Source: Agrilactobacillus fermenti
GTDB lineage: Bacteria > Bacillota > Bacilli > Lactobacillales > Lactobacillaceae
Assembly: GCF_021030645.1 (NCBI RefSeq)
Contig: NZ_JACGCJ010000005.1
Location: 45,918 to 109,917 of the forward strand
Direction of reading: 5' to 3'
DNA length: 64,000 bases
Positions 54,996 to 64,000 of this stretch are shown here, piece by piece; positions within the stretch are counted from its first letter, which is position 1; every line of letters begins with the position of its first letter. Below the pieces are notes generated by a model, which was given only the letters and a program-made list of their open reading frames with translations, was not told where the DNA came from and searched no databases. The position numbers and the translations under genes are program-made.

Positions 54996-55568
54996 GTGAG
55001 TTTTTTGAAACAATGGCACTTACGTGAAATTATTATGTTGACTTTATTGTCAATTTTTCTTGGGGTTATTTTTTGGGTTACTGGGCCAATTTATAATGTT
55101 CTAGCGGCCGCTTTGACACCATTTGGCCTGGCACCAGCAGCTAATGATTTGTTATTAGGTTTATGGGTCATGGCCGGGCCGTTGGCAGGTTTTATGATTC
55201 GCATTCCTGGTTCAGCCACATTGGGCGAATTTTTAGGTGCCGTGGTTGAAATGTTTTTAGGCGGTCAATGGGGCGCAGCAACGATGATCTCTGGAATTGT
55301 GCAAGGGGTTGCCTCAGAAGCTGGGTTTGCTTTAGTGGGGTACAAAAAATATAACTGGCTGAGCTTATCATTAAGTGTTTTGACCACCACCGTTTTGACA
55401 TTTGTTTGGGATCTTTTCCGCAGTGGTTATGGGGCATATAAGCCAGGAATGTTAGTGATGCTGTTCTTCTTACGCCTACTTTCAATTTTTGTTTTTGGTG
55501 GTATTTTAACCAAATTGATTGTCAGCCTATTAGAAAGAAGCCATATGATTCAAGCACGGCAAGCATAA
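54996..55568 (+). CDS. ykoE: ECF transporter substrate-binding subunit YkoE (thiamine/HMP)
   Basis: A 190-residue S component with five or six spans that binds the hydroxymethylpyrimidine or thiamine moiety. Sequence blocks such as PGSATLGEFLGAVVEMFLGGQWG are typical of YkoE. It starts with GTG, 8 bases after AGGAGG. It lies behind a TPP riboswitch and ahead of the ATPase (12 bases) and the transmembrane coupling subunit, forming a complete importer. Confidence 0.93.
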   Translation: MSFLKQWHLREIIMLTLLSIFLGVIFWVTGPIYNVLAAALTPFGLAPAANDLLLGLWVMAGPLAGFMIRIPGSATLGEFLGAVVEMFLGGQWGAATMISGIVQGVASEAGFALVGYKKYNWLSLSLSVLTTTVLTFVWDLFRSGYGAYKPGMLVMLFFLRLLSIFVFGGILTKLIVSLLERSHMIQARQA

Positions 55569-55580
55569 ACGGAGGAGCTC

Positions 55581-57002
55581 ATGGCTTTTTTAACCATTGA
55601 TCACTTAAGTTTTACGTATACCACACCACAAGCAGCTACTTTACAAGATGTCCAGTTGAATTTTCAACGGGGGACACTCAATCTGTTGACAGGTGCTTCG
55701 GGGTCTGGGAAATCAACCCTCTTAAAAATTATGGCTGGGTTATATCCTAAACACGCTGGCCAGTTATTGAGCGGTCAGATTTTGGTCCATGGTCAGCCAG
55801 CAACTTTACCAGATGCGTCTTTAGTAGCCTTGATGTTTCAAAATCCAGATAATCAATTTGTCATGGATACCGTGTATGAAGAATTGATTTTCACTTTAGA
55901 AAATTTACAAATCGATCCTGCAGAATTTGATGATAAAGTGACAGCAGCACTCGACTTTGTAGGTATTAGTGCGTTACGCAATCGCCATTTGGCAACTTTA
56001 TCTGGTGGGGAGAAACAAAAAGTGGCTTTGGCGATCATTGTAGCGATGGACAGTCAAGTTATTTTATTAGATGAACCTTTTGCAAGCATTGATCCTCAGG
56101 CCCGAACAGATATTTTAGCCAAATTGATGCTGCTCAAATCGGAACAGCATAAAACAATTATCATCGCGGATCATGATTTAAGTGACTATCAAGGCCGGAT
56201 CGATCAGTTGTTGTATGATGATCAGCAAACACGTCAGGTCAAAGTTGCCAATGAAGCACAACAGACAGCGTTATTTCGGCCCTTTCTTCGGAAAATCAAA
56301 TCATCTGATTATCCTTTGCCAGCAACAGGGCGAGAGTCGGCCGTCGTCAACTTGGATCATGTGACTATCAAGCAGTTTGCGCGCGAGATCTTAAATCAAC
56401 CACAATTAGATTTTTTTGCAAATAAAGTGACGTTAATCACGGGACCCAATGGTATTGGTAAGTCGACATTGTTCAATGCACTGGTCAAATTGAAGCCATG
56501 CCAAGGTACGATCAGCTATGCCGGTAGAGATATCAAACGAATTCATCAACGCCAATATTCTCGAGATATCGGCCTAGTATTTCAAAACGCCGATCGACAG
56601 TTTGTTGCCGTGACGGTAAAAGAAGAATTAGAGGCGTCACAAAAACATAGTCTATTACCACAAATCTATACGCCAGGAAAAGTGGCTGCTTTATTTGCAC
56701 AATTGGGTCTAGAAGGGTTAGAAGAACGTATCGTGTACTCTCTGAGTGAAGGCCAAAAAAAACGGTTACAAGTTTTGTTAATGTTGATCATGGGGACACC
56801 AGTTCTGTTATTAGATGAACCTTTCAAAGGTTTAGATCTTGAATCCATGCAACATTTAATCGACTTACTACAACAAACAGCAGCCGAGCAGCAACGGACG
56901 ATCATTTTGATCAGCCATCAGTTGCAAGGCTTAACGAAGTTCGTGGATTATCATTTAACCTTTGAGCAGCAGCACTTGCAATATGTGGGGGTGGCCCAAT
57001 GA
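55581..57002 (+). CDS. ykoD: ECF transporter duplicated ATPase YkoD
   Basis: A 473-residue protein with two fused ABC ATPase domains. The first has Walker A GASGSGKST, signature LSGGEKQK and Walker B ILLDEPFA; the second has GPNGIGKST, the altered signature LSEGQKKR and LLLDEPFKG. It energises YkoEC. The stop overlaps the ykoC start by four bases. Confidence 0.94.
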   Translation: MAFLTIDHLSFTYTTPQAATLQDVQLNFQRGTLNLLTGASGSGKSTLLKIMAGLYPKHAGQLLSGQILVHGQPATLPDASLVALMFQNPDNQFVMDTVYEELIFTLENLQIDPAEFDDKVTAALDFVGISALRNRHLATLSGGEKQKVALAIIVAMDSQVILLDEPFASIDPQARTDILAKLMLLKSEQHKTIIIADHDLSDYQGRIDQLLYDDQQTRQVKVANEAQQTALFRPFLRKIKSSDYPLPATGRESAVVNLDHVTIKQFAREILNQPQLDFFANKVTLITGPNGIGKSTLFNALVKLKPCQGTISYAGRDIKRIHQRQYSRDIGLVFQNADRQFVAVTVKEELEASQKHSLLPQIYTPGKVAALFAQLGLEGLEERIVYSLSEGQKKRLQVLLMLIMGTPVLLLDEPFKGLDLESMQHLIDLLQQTAAEQQRTIILISHQLQGLTKFVDYHLTFEQQHLQYVGVAQ

Positions 57003-57664
57003 ATCCAAGTTTTAAATTTATTGTAGCAATCATTTTAGCGTTAGAAATTTCTTTTACGAACAATTATTGGGTTAATTTGATTCTAATTTTAGGTAGCTTG
57101 CTTTATATCGTGCGTCAGAAAGTCCCTCTGCGAAAAATCGTTTGGTTGTTCATTGTGCCCCTTTTACCTGCAGTAGGCTTAACCGTTTCGATGATATTGA
57201 AAGCTGATCAGAACTTTGCGTTTGTATTTAATTTATTTACGCGCTTATATGCATTCATTTTTATTGGGTCCGCAGCGACTTTGACTACAGAGATATATGA
57301 TTTAATTTTGTCATTACAGCAGAATCTGCACTTACCAACGAAGTTTGCTTATGGTTTCTTAGCCGCTTTCAATCTATTCCCAAAAGTAAAGCATGAGGTA
57401 CAGGTCATTAAAACAGCCAGTATGATGCGAGGCATTACATTGCGTCTCTGGTCGCCACAGCTCTATTTCAAAGCGATTTTATCAGCCTTTAGTTGGTCTG
57501 AGAACCTAGCTGAAGCTATGGTTTCCCATGGTTTTACTGAAGACCAAACTAGGACTTATGCACGGACAATTCCATTGACACGGCGTGATTGGCTGCTTAG
57601 TGGCGGTATTTTGCTTAGTATTCAATTGTTACTGGTGGGAACGCCGTATATCATTAATTTCTAA
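56999..57664 (+). CDS. ykoC: ECF transporter coupling subunit YkoC
   Basis: A 221-residue T component with about five spans and the coupling helices around AAFNLFPKVKHEVQVIKTAS and RGITLR, which contact the ATPase. The start overlaps the ykoD stop (ATGA). It completes the TPP-repressed thiamine-precursor importer. Confidence 0.92.
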   Translation: MNPSFKFIVAIILALEISFTNNYWVNLILILGSLLYIVRQKVPLRKIVWLFIVPLLPAVGLTVSMILKADQNFAFVFNLFTRLYAFIFIGSAATLTTEIYDLILSLQQNLHLPTKFAYGFLAAFNLFPKVKHEVQVIKTASMMRGITLRLWSPQLYFKAILSAFSWSENLAEAMVSHGFTEDQTRTYARTIPLTRRDWLLSGGILLSIQLLLVGTPYIINF

Positions 57665-57761
57665 TGAAGCCTAATTATTTGCATATTCATAACCCGCTCG
57701 ATATAATCGTTAAAGCAAGCGTGTGTATGCGTTTAACCTTGGATAGAGAAGGAGTTTGACT

Positions 57762-58664
57762 ATGCAACTTGGAATGGTTGGATTAGGTAAAATGGGATTA
57801 AATTTGGTCAAAAATATGTTACGTCATGACCATGAAGTTGTGGGGTTTGACCTAAATGAAGCAAACGTTACAGCAGCTAAGGCGGCTGGCGCTAAGGGTG
57901 CAAGCTCTTTGGCAGATATGGTCGATCAATTAGATAGTCCTAAAACAGTCTGGGTCATGGTACCTGCTGGTGGCCCGACTGATAGTACACTAAGCCAGTT
58001 AGTTGATTTGCTGTCAGCAGGTGATTATTTGATTGATGGTGGGAATTCTTTTTATAAAGATTCCATTCGTCATAGCGAATTAGCAGCTGGCAAAGGGATC
58101 AATTTCTTTGATAGTGGGACTTCTGGTGGTCAAAATGGGGCCTTAAATGCTGGTAACTTTATGATTGGCGGTCCTAGTGCAGAAGCTTTTGAGCATTTGA
58201 AACCATTGTATGAGGATATTTCTGAAAAAGATGGTTATTTATATACTGGTCGGCCTGGATCCGGACATTACTTGAAGATGGTGCATAATGGCATCGAATA
58301 CGGTATGATGGAAGCCATCGCTGAAGGTTTTGAAGTATTACAAAATGGTCAATTCGATTATGATAACGAAGCGGTGGCCAAAGTTTGGAGTCATGGGTCT
58401 GTGATTCGTAGTTGGCTGATGGAATTAGCTGAAGAAGCTTTTGCTAAAGATGCCAACCTTGATGAAATCTCTGGGCGGATGCATTCTTCCGGTGAAGGTA
58501 AGTGGACTTTAGAAGAAGCTTTGAATCAACAAACACCGACACCTGTAATGGCTGCTGCTTTAATGAACCGTTATCGTTCCATGCAAGACGATACCTTTAC
58601 TGGTAAAGTTGTTGCGGCCTTGCGTCATGGCTTTGGCGGTCATGAAGTAGATAAAGCCAAGTAA
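57762..58664 (+). CDS. gnd: 6-phosphogluconate dehydrogenase, short GntZ/YqeC type
   Basis: A 300-residue oxidative decarboxylase of 6-phosphogluconate to ribulose-5-phosphate. The Rossmann motif is GLGKMG (residues 7-12), the substrate loop DSGTSGGQNGA, and the catalytic Lys is in HYLKMVHNGIEYGMM. The length (about 300) marks the short form, often NAD-dependent, used in heterofermentative or gluconate routes. AAGGAG precedes the ATG at 57762; a TTG at 57756 is too close to it. Confidence 0.93.
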   Translation: MQLGMVGLGKMGLNLVKNMLRHDHEVVGFDLNEANVTAAKAAGAKGASSLADMVDQLDSPKTVWVMVPAGGPTDSTLSQLVDLLSAGDYLIDGGNSFYKDSIRHSELAAGKGINFFDSGTSGGQNGALNAGNFMIGGPSAEAFEHLKPLYEDISEKDGYLYTGRPGSGHYLKMVHNGIEYGMMEAIAEGFEVLQNGQFDYDNEAVAKVWSHGSVIRSWLMELAEEAFAKDANLDEISGRMHSSGEGKWTLEEALNQQTPTPVMAAALMNRYRSMQDDTFTGKVVAALRHGFGGHEVDKAK

Positions 58665-58693
58665 TTATTTATTGAACTGATCAGTTATATGAG

Positions 58694-58750
58694 ATAGGAA
58701 GCACATAAGACAAAACAGCAATGTTAGTCTTGTGGACTTCCTATTTTTTG
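58694..58750 (+). terminator. gnd terminator
   Basis: ATAGGAAG..ACATAAGAC pairs with GTCTTGTGG.CTTCCTAT, followed by TTTTTT. Confidence 0.85.
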
Positions 58751-58921
58751 TTGCTAATAAAGTTAAATTAGTGCAGACAGCTGTGCAATCTAGTTGGCGG
58801 GCGGCGCGAATAATGCTTAGTCGTCTAGGCACAGTACTTTTCGGTTCAGGGGAATTGAACTAAGCACCATTAAGATATTTCCGTTATAATAAAAAGTAAT
58901 TTATTTTTTGGAGATGAGCTT

Positions 58922-59593
58922 ATTAAAGGAAACACGTTAACAACCCGTATTTTTGCATTGATCATTGGTCTAGTAATCAATGCTTTTGGTAATGGGTTAT
59001 GTGTTGTTGCTGGTGTAGGGTCCGGTTTATGGACAGCGGCGGCTGTGAATTTAAATGCACTAAGTGGCTTAAGTGTCGGGGTCTTTTTATTTATTTTCGG
59101 CATGGTTAATACGATCACAAATCAGTTTTTGATTCGACGCGTTGATGTTCCGCGATTTATTGGTGAAGTTGTTTTTGTGCTGTTTTTTAGTTATTTTGTA
59201 AACATCTTTGTTAATATTTTTACTTTTTTTGGCGTTAATACTTGGCCTTGGTTGATTCGTGCGATACTATCCGTTCTGGGCGTGGTCATTTTTTGCATTG
59301 CGATTTCAATTTATCAACGGGCAAATATTTTTATGCATCCGAATGATGATACGACGAATATTTTACGGTTTATGTATTTGCGGGGGAACGCTACTAAATC
59401 ACAATTACTTGATTTTATTCCGCCAATTACCATAATTATCGTTTGCGTGATTTTAACACGGCAAATTTATGCCATTAATATAGCGACCGTTTTTTCTTTT
59501 TTGTTTAATGGTACGTTGATTGAACATGCTGATCAGTGGGTTATGCCTAAGTTGGTACATAATTTTAAGATCAAAACAGGTGAATCTGATTAA
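58922..59593 (+). CDS. YczE-like membrane protein
   Basis: A protein of about 223 residues with five spans, similar to the YczE family (NAFGNGLCVVAGVGSGLWTA near the start). YczE affects natural-product synthesis in Bacillus, but the biochemical role is unknown. No ATG lies where the family begins. The ATT at 58922 has GGAG 8 bases upstream and gives KGNTLTTRIFALIIGL, matching the family N terminus. A TTG at 58958 lacks a Shine-Dalgarno and would remove part of the first span. A non-standard ATT start or a lost ATG is likely. Confidence 0.7.
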   Translation: MKGNTLTTRIFALIIGLVINAFGNGLCVVAGVGSGLWTAAAVNLNALSGLSVGVFLFIFGMVNTITNQFLIRRVDVPRFIGEVVFVLFFSYFVNIFVNIFTFFGVNTWPWLIRAILSVLGVVIFCIAISIYQRANIFMHPNDDTTNILRFMYLRGNATKSQLLDFIPPITIIIVCVILTRQIYAINIATVFSFLFNGTLIEHADQWVMPKLVHNFKIKTGESD

Positions 59594-59688
59594 ATTTAGA
59601 TATAATTATTTTGTTCGGATGACAATAAGTTTTTTATATGATAAAATTAATTTATAGTAATTGCTACTATCTAAATATTTAATTATGA

Positions 59689-59811
59689 TGAGTGCGAGAC
59701 ACAAGGCGCTCAGCACCTGGGCACTAACAAGAATTGCGAAAAATGGGGGGCTTTCCATTTGAGCCATTCGTAGTTAGGTGAGGGTGTTGTTTTTTGGAAC
59801 ACGGTTAAAAT
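59689..59811 (+). repeat. Structured repeat, locus D (single diverged unit)
   Basis: This single unit keeps GGCACTAACAAGAA, AAATGG, CATTTGAGCCATTCG, GTTAGG and TTGGAACACG. Its outer stem is weaker, with G-T pairs. The gap 59594-59964 holds this unit, a terminator and the ATPase gene's leader. Confidence 0.72.
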
Positions 59812-59825
59812 TTAATTGTTCGCAA

Positions 59826-59878
59826 ACAAATAGCGGCTAAAAACAAAACGTTAGTTTTGTCCCAGCCGCCTTTTTAGA
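59826..59878 (+). terminator. Terminator before the cation ATPase gene
   Basis: GCGGCT..ACAAAAC pairs with GTTTTGT..AGCCGC, followed by TTTTT. Confidence 0.82.
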
Positions 59879-59964
59879 CTAAAGCGTACTTTGAGAATTC
59901 TAGTAGATATTTAGAACCCAAAACGTGGCGAAGTTGTAGAAATCCATTTGAAGAGGTGATGTGT

Positions 59965-62742
59965 ATGAAATATTTTGACAAGTCGACGAAAGAAGTTTTA
60001 CACCATTTGAAAGTTGAGCGTACTGAAGGCCTAAGTACGAAAGCAGCCAAACGGCGATTAGAAAAGGTTGGACCAAATCAATTAAGACAAGCTGAACCAG
60101 TCTCTAAGGTCAAACTGTTCTTTTCAAGCTTTAAGGAACCAATCATTATTGTATTAATGGTTGCAATTGTTTTGGCCTTGTTGAGTGCCTTATATGATTT
60201 TAGAGTAACTCAAGATTATAATCATGGGATGGCAGCTATCTATGAGGCGATCGCCATCATGATCCTGATCTTCGTGAATGCTTTTATTAGTTTCTATCAA
60301 GCGAATAGTGCTCAAAAGTCACTCGACGCCTTACAAGAAATGGCCCATCATCACATTCATACGTTGCGGGACGGCAATTGGGAAGATTTGGATACGAGTA
60401 AGCTTGTGCCTGGCGATATTATTAGTGTTAAAATGGGCGATTTCATTGAAGGCGATGTGCGCTGGCTAAAAGTTTCTGAACTGCAGGTTAATGAATCCCA
60501 CCTGACTGGTGAAGCAGATGGGATCAGTAAAGCAACCGAGGTATTGGCATCAGATACAGACCTAGGTGATCGAACCAATATGGGTTTTTCTGGATCCACT
60601 GTGGTCAATGGTAGCGGTATTGGGGTGGTTGTTGCCACGGGTATGCAAACGGAACTAGGTAAAATTGCGGACCTGTTGCAAGGTGAAAAGCAGCAAAAAA
60701 CGCCGATCGAACGCAATGTTAACGCCTTGACTAAAAAGTTGATGTATGTAGCGGGGGCCATTGTACTCTTTACGATCTTATTTGATATTGGTAAGGAGTT
60801 TTTCCGAACCGGGACGATCAATATTGGTAAATTGCCGGAAATTCTTTCGGGTGCAATTGCCCTAGCAGTTGCTTCGATTCCTGATGCTATGCCGGTGGTC
60901 TTATCCATTGTTCTGACGATCGGCGCCACGATTTTAGCCCGTAATAATGGCTTGATCAAAAATTTGAGTAGTGTGGAAACTTTAGGTGCGACTTCTTATA
61001 TTGCTTCGGATAAAACCGGGACTTTGACTAAAAATCAAATGACGGTAACCCGTTTTTGGGCGAATAATGCCACGTTCCAAGTCGAGGGTAATGGCTACGA
61101 ACCACTGGGGGATATTATTCCAGTAACCAATGATGCCGATTATCGGGCCTTTCTAGAAGCAGCGGTTTTAGATAATGAAGCCGAGATCATGCGTGATGAA
61201 GATCAGAAGTGGCAGCCTTATGGTAACCCAACAGATGTGTCCTTGGTCGTTTTGGCTGCTAAAGCAGGCATCACGCGTAGTGACCTTTTAGAAAAAAATG
61301 ATGATCGCGACATTGATGTGGTTCGGGTACTGCCTTTTGACAGTACGCGTAAGATGATGAGTGTCGTGATCCAAGAACAGGACCGCTACTTTGTGATCAC
61401 TAAAGGGGCACCTGATGTGATCTTAGCTAAATCTGAAAAGATCCAACTAGATGATGAATACCGTGATATTGCGCGTTATCGTAAAAAGGTAGACAGTAAA
61501 GTTCTAGAATTTGCCAATAATGCGCTGCGAACTTTGGCAGTGAGTAAGCGTGAAGTTGATGCACAAACCGCCCACAAGGCAACTGTTGCCGAACTAGAAC
61601 AACAACTGACCTTCTTAGGTATCGCTGGTATCATTGATCCGCCAAGAGAAGAGGTACAAGACTCAGTTGAAATTTTACATGATGCTGGGGTACAGGTCGT
61701 GATGATTACTGGCGATCATGCAGCCACGGCACGAGCAATTGCTTATCAATTAGGTATTGTTGATGATAAACATGCGAGTGTGATCGAAGGTAAAGAAATT
61801 GAAGCCATGACCAACGATGAGCTTTTTGAGGAAGTCCAGCAGACCTACGTTTATGCCCGGGTCTCACCAGAACATAAGCAGCGTATTATCAAGCAGCTGC
61901 AACGTCATGGTGAAGTTGTAGCTATGACGGGGGATGGTATCAACGATGCACCGGCGTTACGGGCAGCAGATATCGGTGTAGCGATGGGCATTAATGGCAC
62001 CGAAGTAACCAAAGATGCAGCTGATTTAGTCTTATTAGATGATAAATTCACGACGATTGAAAAATCGGTGCAGGCCGGTCGCCGTATTTTTGCCAATATT
62101 CGTAATTTTATTCGCCAAGAGCTCATCACGAATGTGGCCGAAGTACTTGCTTTGGTATTGAGTGTTGTCCTGATTTCCGCGCCAATTGGTAATATTCAAG
62201 AAACAACGCCAACTTTGACCGCGCTAATGGTCTTATGGGTCAATATGATCAGTGATTCGTTGCCTTCTTTTGCCCTAGGCTTTGATGAACCAGAGGCTGA
62301 CCTTATGCGGCAAAAACCACGGAATACCAAGGCTTCGATTTTAGATGGCATGCTCATGCGTATCTTTATTCGTGGGGCCATCATGGGAATCATGGTCTTC
62401 TTAGCGTTCGTTTGGGCGGCACGCAACGGTATGAGTATTCCTGAAGCACAGACGATTGCTTTTCTAACGTTGGTCTTTGGCCAACTGTGGCATGTCTTTG
62501 ATGCCCGGACAGAAAACACACTATTCTCACGACCACCGTTTGAAAATGGCCGCTTAAATTTGGCCGTTGCTTTTGCGGCAGTCAGCTCGATTTTTGTCAC
62601 ACTACTGCCGTTTTTCAACAACGTTATGGGGACAGCACCACTCTCAATGAATTTATATTTAGCCGTCATCTTCTTACCAGCTATCCCAACTTTCCTCCTA
62701 TCAGGAATAAAAGTTATCTTTAAGATTAAAAATGCCTTATAA
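59965..62742 (+). CDS. P2-type cation-transporting ATPase
   Basis: A 925-residue P-type ATPase with ten spans. The actuator domain carries TGEADGISK (about 182), the phosphorylation site is Asp349 in SDKTGTLTKN, the nucleotide site includes KGAPDVIL, and the hinge has TGDGINDAPAL. The C-terminal six-span block matches Ca2+/Mn2+-pump relatives. In span 4 the usual PEGLP is replaced by PDAMP, so the acidic ligand is Asp rather than Glu and the transported ion is uncertain. GAGGTGA lies 9 bases before the ATG at 59965. Confidence 0.92.
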   Translation: MKYFDKSTKEVLHHLKVERTEGLSTKAAKRRLEKVGPNQLRQAEPVSKVKLFFSSFKEPIIIVLMVAIVLALLSALYDFRVTQDYNHGMAAIYEAIAIMILIFVNAFISFYQANSAQKSLDALQEMAHHHIHTLRDGNWEDLDTSKLVPGDIISVKMGDFIEGDVRWLKVSELQVNESHLTGEADGISKATEVLASDTDLGDRTNMGFSGSTVVNGSGIGVVVATGMQTELGKIADLLQGEKQQKTPIERNVNALTKKLMYVAGAIVLFTILFDIGKEFFRTGTINIGKLPEILSGAIALAVASIPDAMPVVLSIVLTIGATILARNNGLIKNLSSVETLGATSYIASDKTGTLTKNQMTVTRFWANNATFQVEGNGYEPLGDIIPVTNDADYRAFLEAAVLDNEAEIMRDEDQKWQPYGNPTDVSLVVLAAKAGITRSDLLEKNDDRDIDVVRVLPFDSTRKMMSVVIQEQDRYFVITKGAPDVILAKSEKIQLDDEYRDIARYRKKVDSKVLEFANNALRTLAVSKREVDAQTAHKATVAELEQQLTFLGIAGIIDPPREEVQDSVEILHDAGVQVVMITGDHAATARAIAYQLGIVDDKHASVIEGKEIEAMTNDELFEEVQQTYVYARVSPEHKQRIIKQLQRHGEVVAMTGDGINDAPALRAADIGVAMGINGTEVTKDAADLVLLDDKFTTIEKSVQAGRRIFANIRNFIRQELITNVAEVLALVLSVVLISAPIGNIQETTPTLTALMVLWVNMISDSLPSFALGFDEPEADLMRQKPRNTKASILDGMLMRIFIRGAIMGIMVFLAFVWAARNGMSIPEAQTIAFLTLVFGQLWHVFDARTENTLFSRPPFENGRLNLAVAFAAVSSIFVTLLPFFNNVMGTAPLSMNLYLAVIFLPAIPTFLLSGIKVIFKIKNAL

Positions 62743-62851
62743 TAGCACCTAGGCAAGTAACCATTGAGACACGATAAACGTGACACACTGGCCTTACTTT
62801 CCAGATAAAATACAAGTAGATTTTGAAGCTACTGAGAAATGGTGGTAAAGA

Positions 62852-63814
62852 ATGAAGATTGTGGTTTTAGATGGACATGCTTTGAATCCCGGTGACTTAA
62901 GCTGGTCTGGTTTGGAAGCATTAGGTGACGTAACGGTTTATGATCGTACCGATAACGCCGATCAAGCAGAAATCTTGCAGCGAATCGGTACTGCTGAGAT
63001 CGTTCTGGTCAACAAGACGCCATTAGATGCTACTGTGATCCAACAAGCGCCAAATTTACAGTATATTGGGGTCCTCGCTACCGGGTATAACGTCGTGGAT
63101 GTGGCTGCTGCTCAAGCTGCCAATATTCCCGTGACCAATATTCCCACATATGGTACCGAAACAATCGCCCAATATGCTTTCGCGCTATTATTGGAGATCA
63201 CTAGTCAAGTTGGGCCGCATAGTCAAGCTGTTCATGATGGCGAATGGGCTCAGAGTCCAGATTTTACTTTTTGGAAGAAGCCATTGATCGAGCTGATGGG
63301 TAAGACGATCGGTTTGATTGGGTATGGGCGCATTGCTGCCGCTACGGCTAAAATTGCGCATGCATTTGGGATGCGTGTCATTTTTTATAACCATAAGCCG
63401 AAAACAGTCTCTGAACCTTGGCTAACGCAAGTAGAGCTGACAACGCTGTATCATGAAGCTGATATTATCAGTTTACACGTACCGCAAACGCCAGAAACAA
63501 CCAAAATGATTGATGCTGTCGCCATTGCACAGATGAAATCTGGGGTTATCCTGATCAATACGGCTAGAGGTGGCTTACTGGATGAACCTGTAGTTGCCCA
63601 AGCTCTGAATGACGGTAAAATCTATGCGGCTGGGTTGGACGTGGTGGCTGAAGAACCGATCCGTGCCGATAATCCTTTATTAACAGCTAAAAATACCTTT
63701 ATTACACCACATGTTGCCTGGGCACCAACTGAGACCCGAGCACGTCTGTTGAGTATTGGGGTCGATAATGTGAAACAATTCTTGGCCGGCCATTTGCAAC
63801 ATAACGTTTGGTGA
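62852..63814 (+). CDS. D-2-hydroxyacid dehydrogenase
   Basis: A 320-residue NAD(P)-dependent enzyme, similar to glycerate dehydrogenase/hydroxypyruvate reductase. The cofactor motif is GLIGYGRI at about residue 150, catalytic Arg lies in NTARGGLLD, Glu in VVAEEPI and His in FITPHVAWAP. All active-site residues are present. The substrate may be glycerate or another 2-hydroxyacid. It precedes the IS element. Confidence 0.9.
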   Translation: MKIVVLDGHALNPGDLSWSGLEALGDVTVYDRTDNADQAEILQRIGTAEIVLVNKTPLDATVIQQAPNLQYIGVLATGYNVVDVAAAQAANIPVTNIPTYGTETIAQYAFALLLEITSQVGPHSQAVHDGEWAQSPDFTFWKKPLIELMGKTIGLIGYGRIAAATAKIAHAFGMRVIFYNHKPKTVSEPWLTQVELTTLYHEADIISLHVPQTPETTKMIDAVAIAQMKSGVILINTARGGLLDEPVVAQALNDGKIYAAGLDVVAEEPIRADNPLLTAKNTFITPHVAWAPTETRARLLSIGVDNVKQFLAGHLQHNVW

Positions 63815-63857
63815 AAACGTCTGTTAAAATAATCAAAATTAGTCTAATTAAAAAGGC

Positions 63858-64000
63858 TGAGCCGTAATTTGGCGGCTATACTCCTACTTAAGTAGACAGG
63901 TAAATAATTAAAACCTGTTTGCTTAGGAAGGAGTATTTTTTATGGGCCGAAAAGGTTCCAGATATTCTATTGATGAGAAACTTCATTTCATTGGCCTACT
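63858..64000 (+). mobile_element. Left end of an IS3-like insertion sequence (cut by window edge)
   Basis: A transposase-like frame begins near the window end, preceded by a candidate terminal sequence TGAGCCGTAATTTGGCGGC at 63858 and an inner inverted repeat ACAGGT..ACCTGT. The right end is outside the window, so the family and the exact boundary are uncertain. Confidence 0.6.
63942..64000 (+). CDS. Transposase OrfA-like protein, N-terminal fragment
   Basis: Only 19 codons are visible (MGRKGSRYSIDEKLHFIGL), matching the helix-turn-helix start of IS3-family OrfA proteins (GRKGSRYS-EEK pattern). AAGGAG precedes the ATG. The rest is beyond the window. Confidence 0.65.
   Translation, partial: MGRKGSRYSIDEKLHFIGL

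Noticed and set aside
60357..60959. 200-codon minus-strand frame in the cation ATPase
   Set aside because: It is an antisense shadow of a strongly conserved gene, with no ribosome site or known family.
62196..62786. 196-codon minus-strand frame at the end of the ATPase
   Set aside because: It is also an antisense shadow; its composition mirrors the membrane spans on the other strand.

Overview
The window looks like a chromosomal segment of a low-to-mid GC Gram-positive lactic acid bacterium of the Lactobacillaceae. The complete walR-walK-yycH-yycI-yycJ-htrA-rlmH block, the T-box and TPP leaders, the strong AGGAGG-type ribosome binding sites and the many TTG/GTG starts all fit. The genus cannot be fixed from sequence alone; Loigolactobacillus or a close relative is only a guess.

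Layout. 1-4.5 kb: a VanZ/RDD membrane protein cut by the window edge, a Mef-like efflux protein and a CPA1 Na+/H+ antiporter. 4.6-9.6 kb: a LysM surface protein, an orphan OppA-type binding protein behind a long structured leader, a MarR repressor with twin operators, a histidine phosphatase and an Ogt DNA-repair protein. 9.8-13.9 kb: two paralogous MFS transporters around a glycerophosphodiesterase, with three copies of an element that may be a 3'-UTR-derived small RNA. 13.9-17 kb: two tandem acetyltransferases, a 3-hydroxyisobutyrate-dehydrogenase-like enzyme, a secreted EEP-fold hydrolase and tRNA-Lys. 17-25.4 kb: the wal operon, htrA, a same-strand DnaA-box cluster and rlmH. 25.4-27.8 kb: a small AT-rich island next to a second, decayed copy of the rlmH 3' end. 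27.8-42.9 kb: a GHKL ATPase, YjeM-like and AAT-type amino-acid permeases, MntH, a CPBP protease, an anion permease, a LysR-controlled acetyltransferase/SDR pair, a large FAD/NAD protein and a NatAB-like ABC exporter. 43-49 kb: the Asp23/Gls24 cell-envelope stress operon, glucose dehydrogenase, GreA, a metallophosphoesterase and a quinone-oxidoreductase-like enzyme. 49-59.6 kb: a T-box-controlled MFS transporter, a GH3 beta-glucosidase, a TPP-riboswitch-controlled YkoEDC thiamine-precursor importer, 6-phosphogluconate dehydrogenase and a YczE-like membrane protein. 59.9-64 kb: a P2-type cation ATPase, a D-2-hydroxyacid dehydrogenase and the left end of an insertion sequence.

The most unusual content is non-coding. 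(1) An interspersed family of about 120-bp structured repeats occurs at four loci, with outer stems that change by compensatory substitution. (2) The leader of the oppA-like gene has a classical switch layout: a long stem whose 3' arm can instead pair with the left arm of a terminator. (3) Three copies of a 3'-UTR element carry two CUUCCUCCC (anti-Shine-Dalgarno) motifs ahead of a terminator. (4) A DnaA-box cluster lies in front of rlmH, and a duplicated rlmH 3' end marks a likely SCC-type integration scar.

All functional statements come from reading motifs and context by eye; no database search was run.
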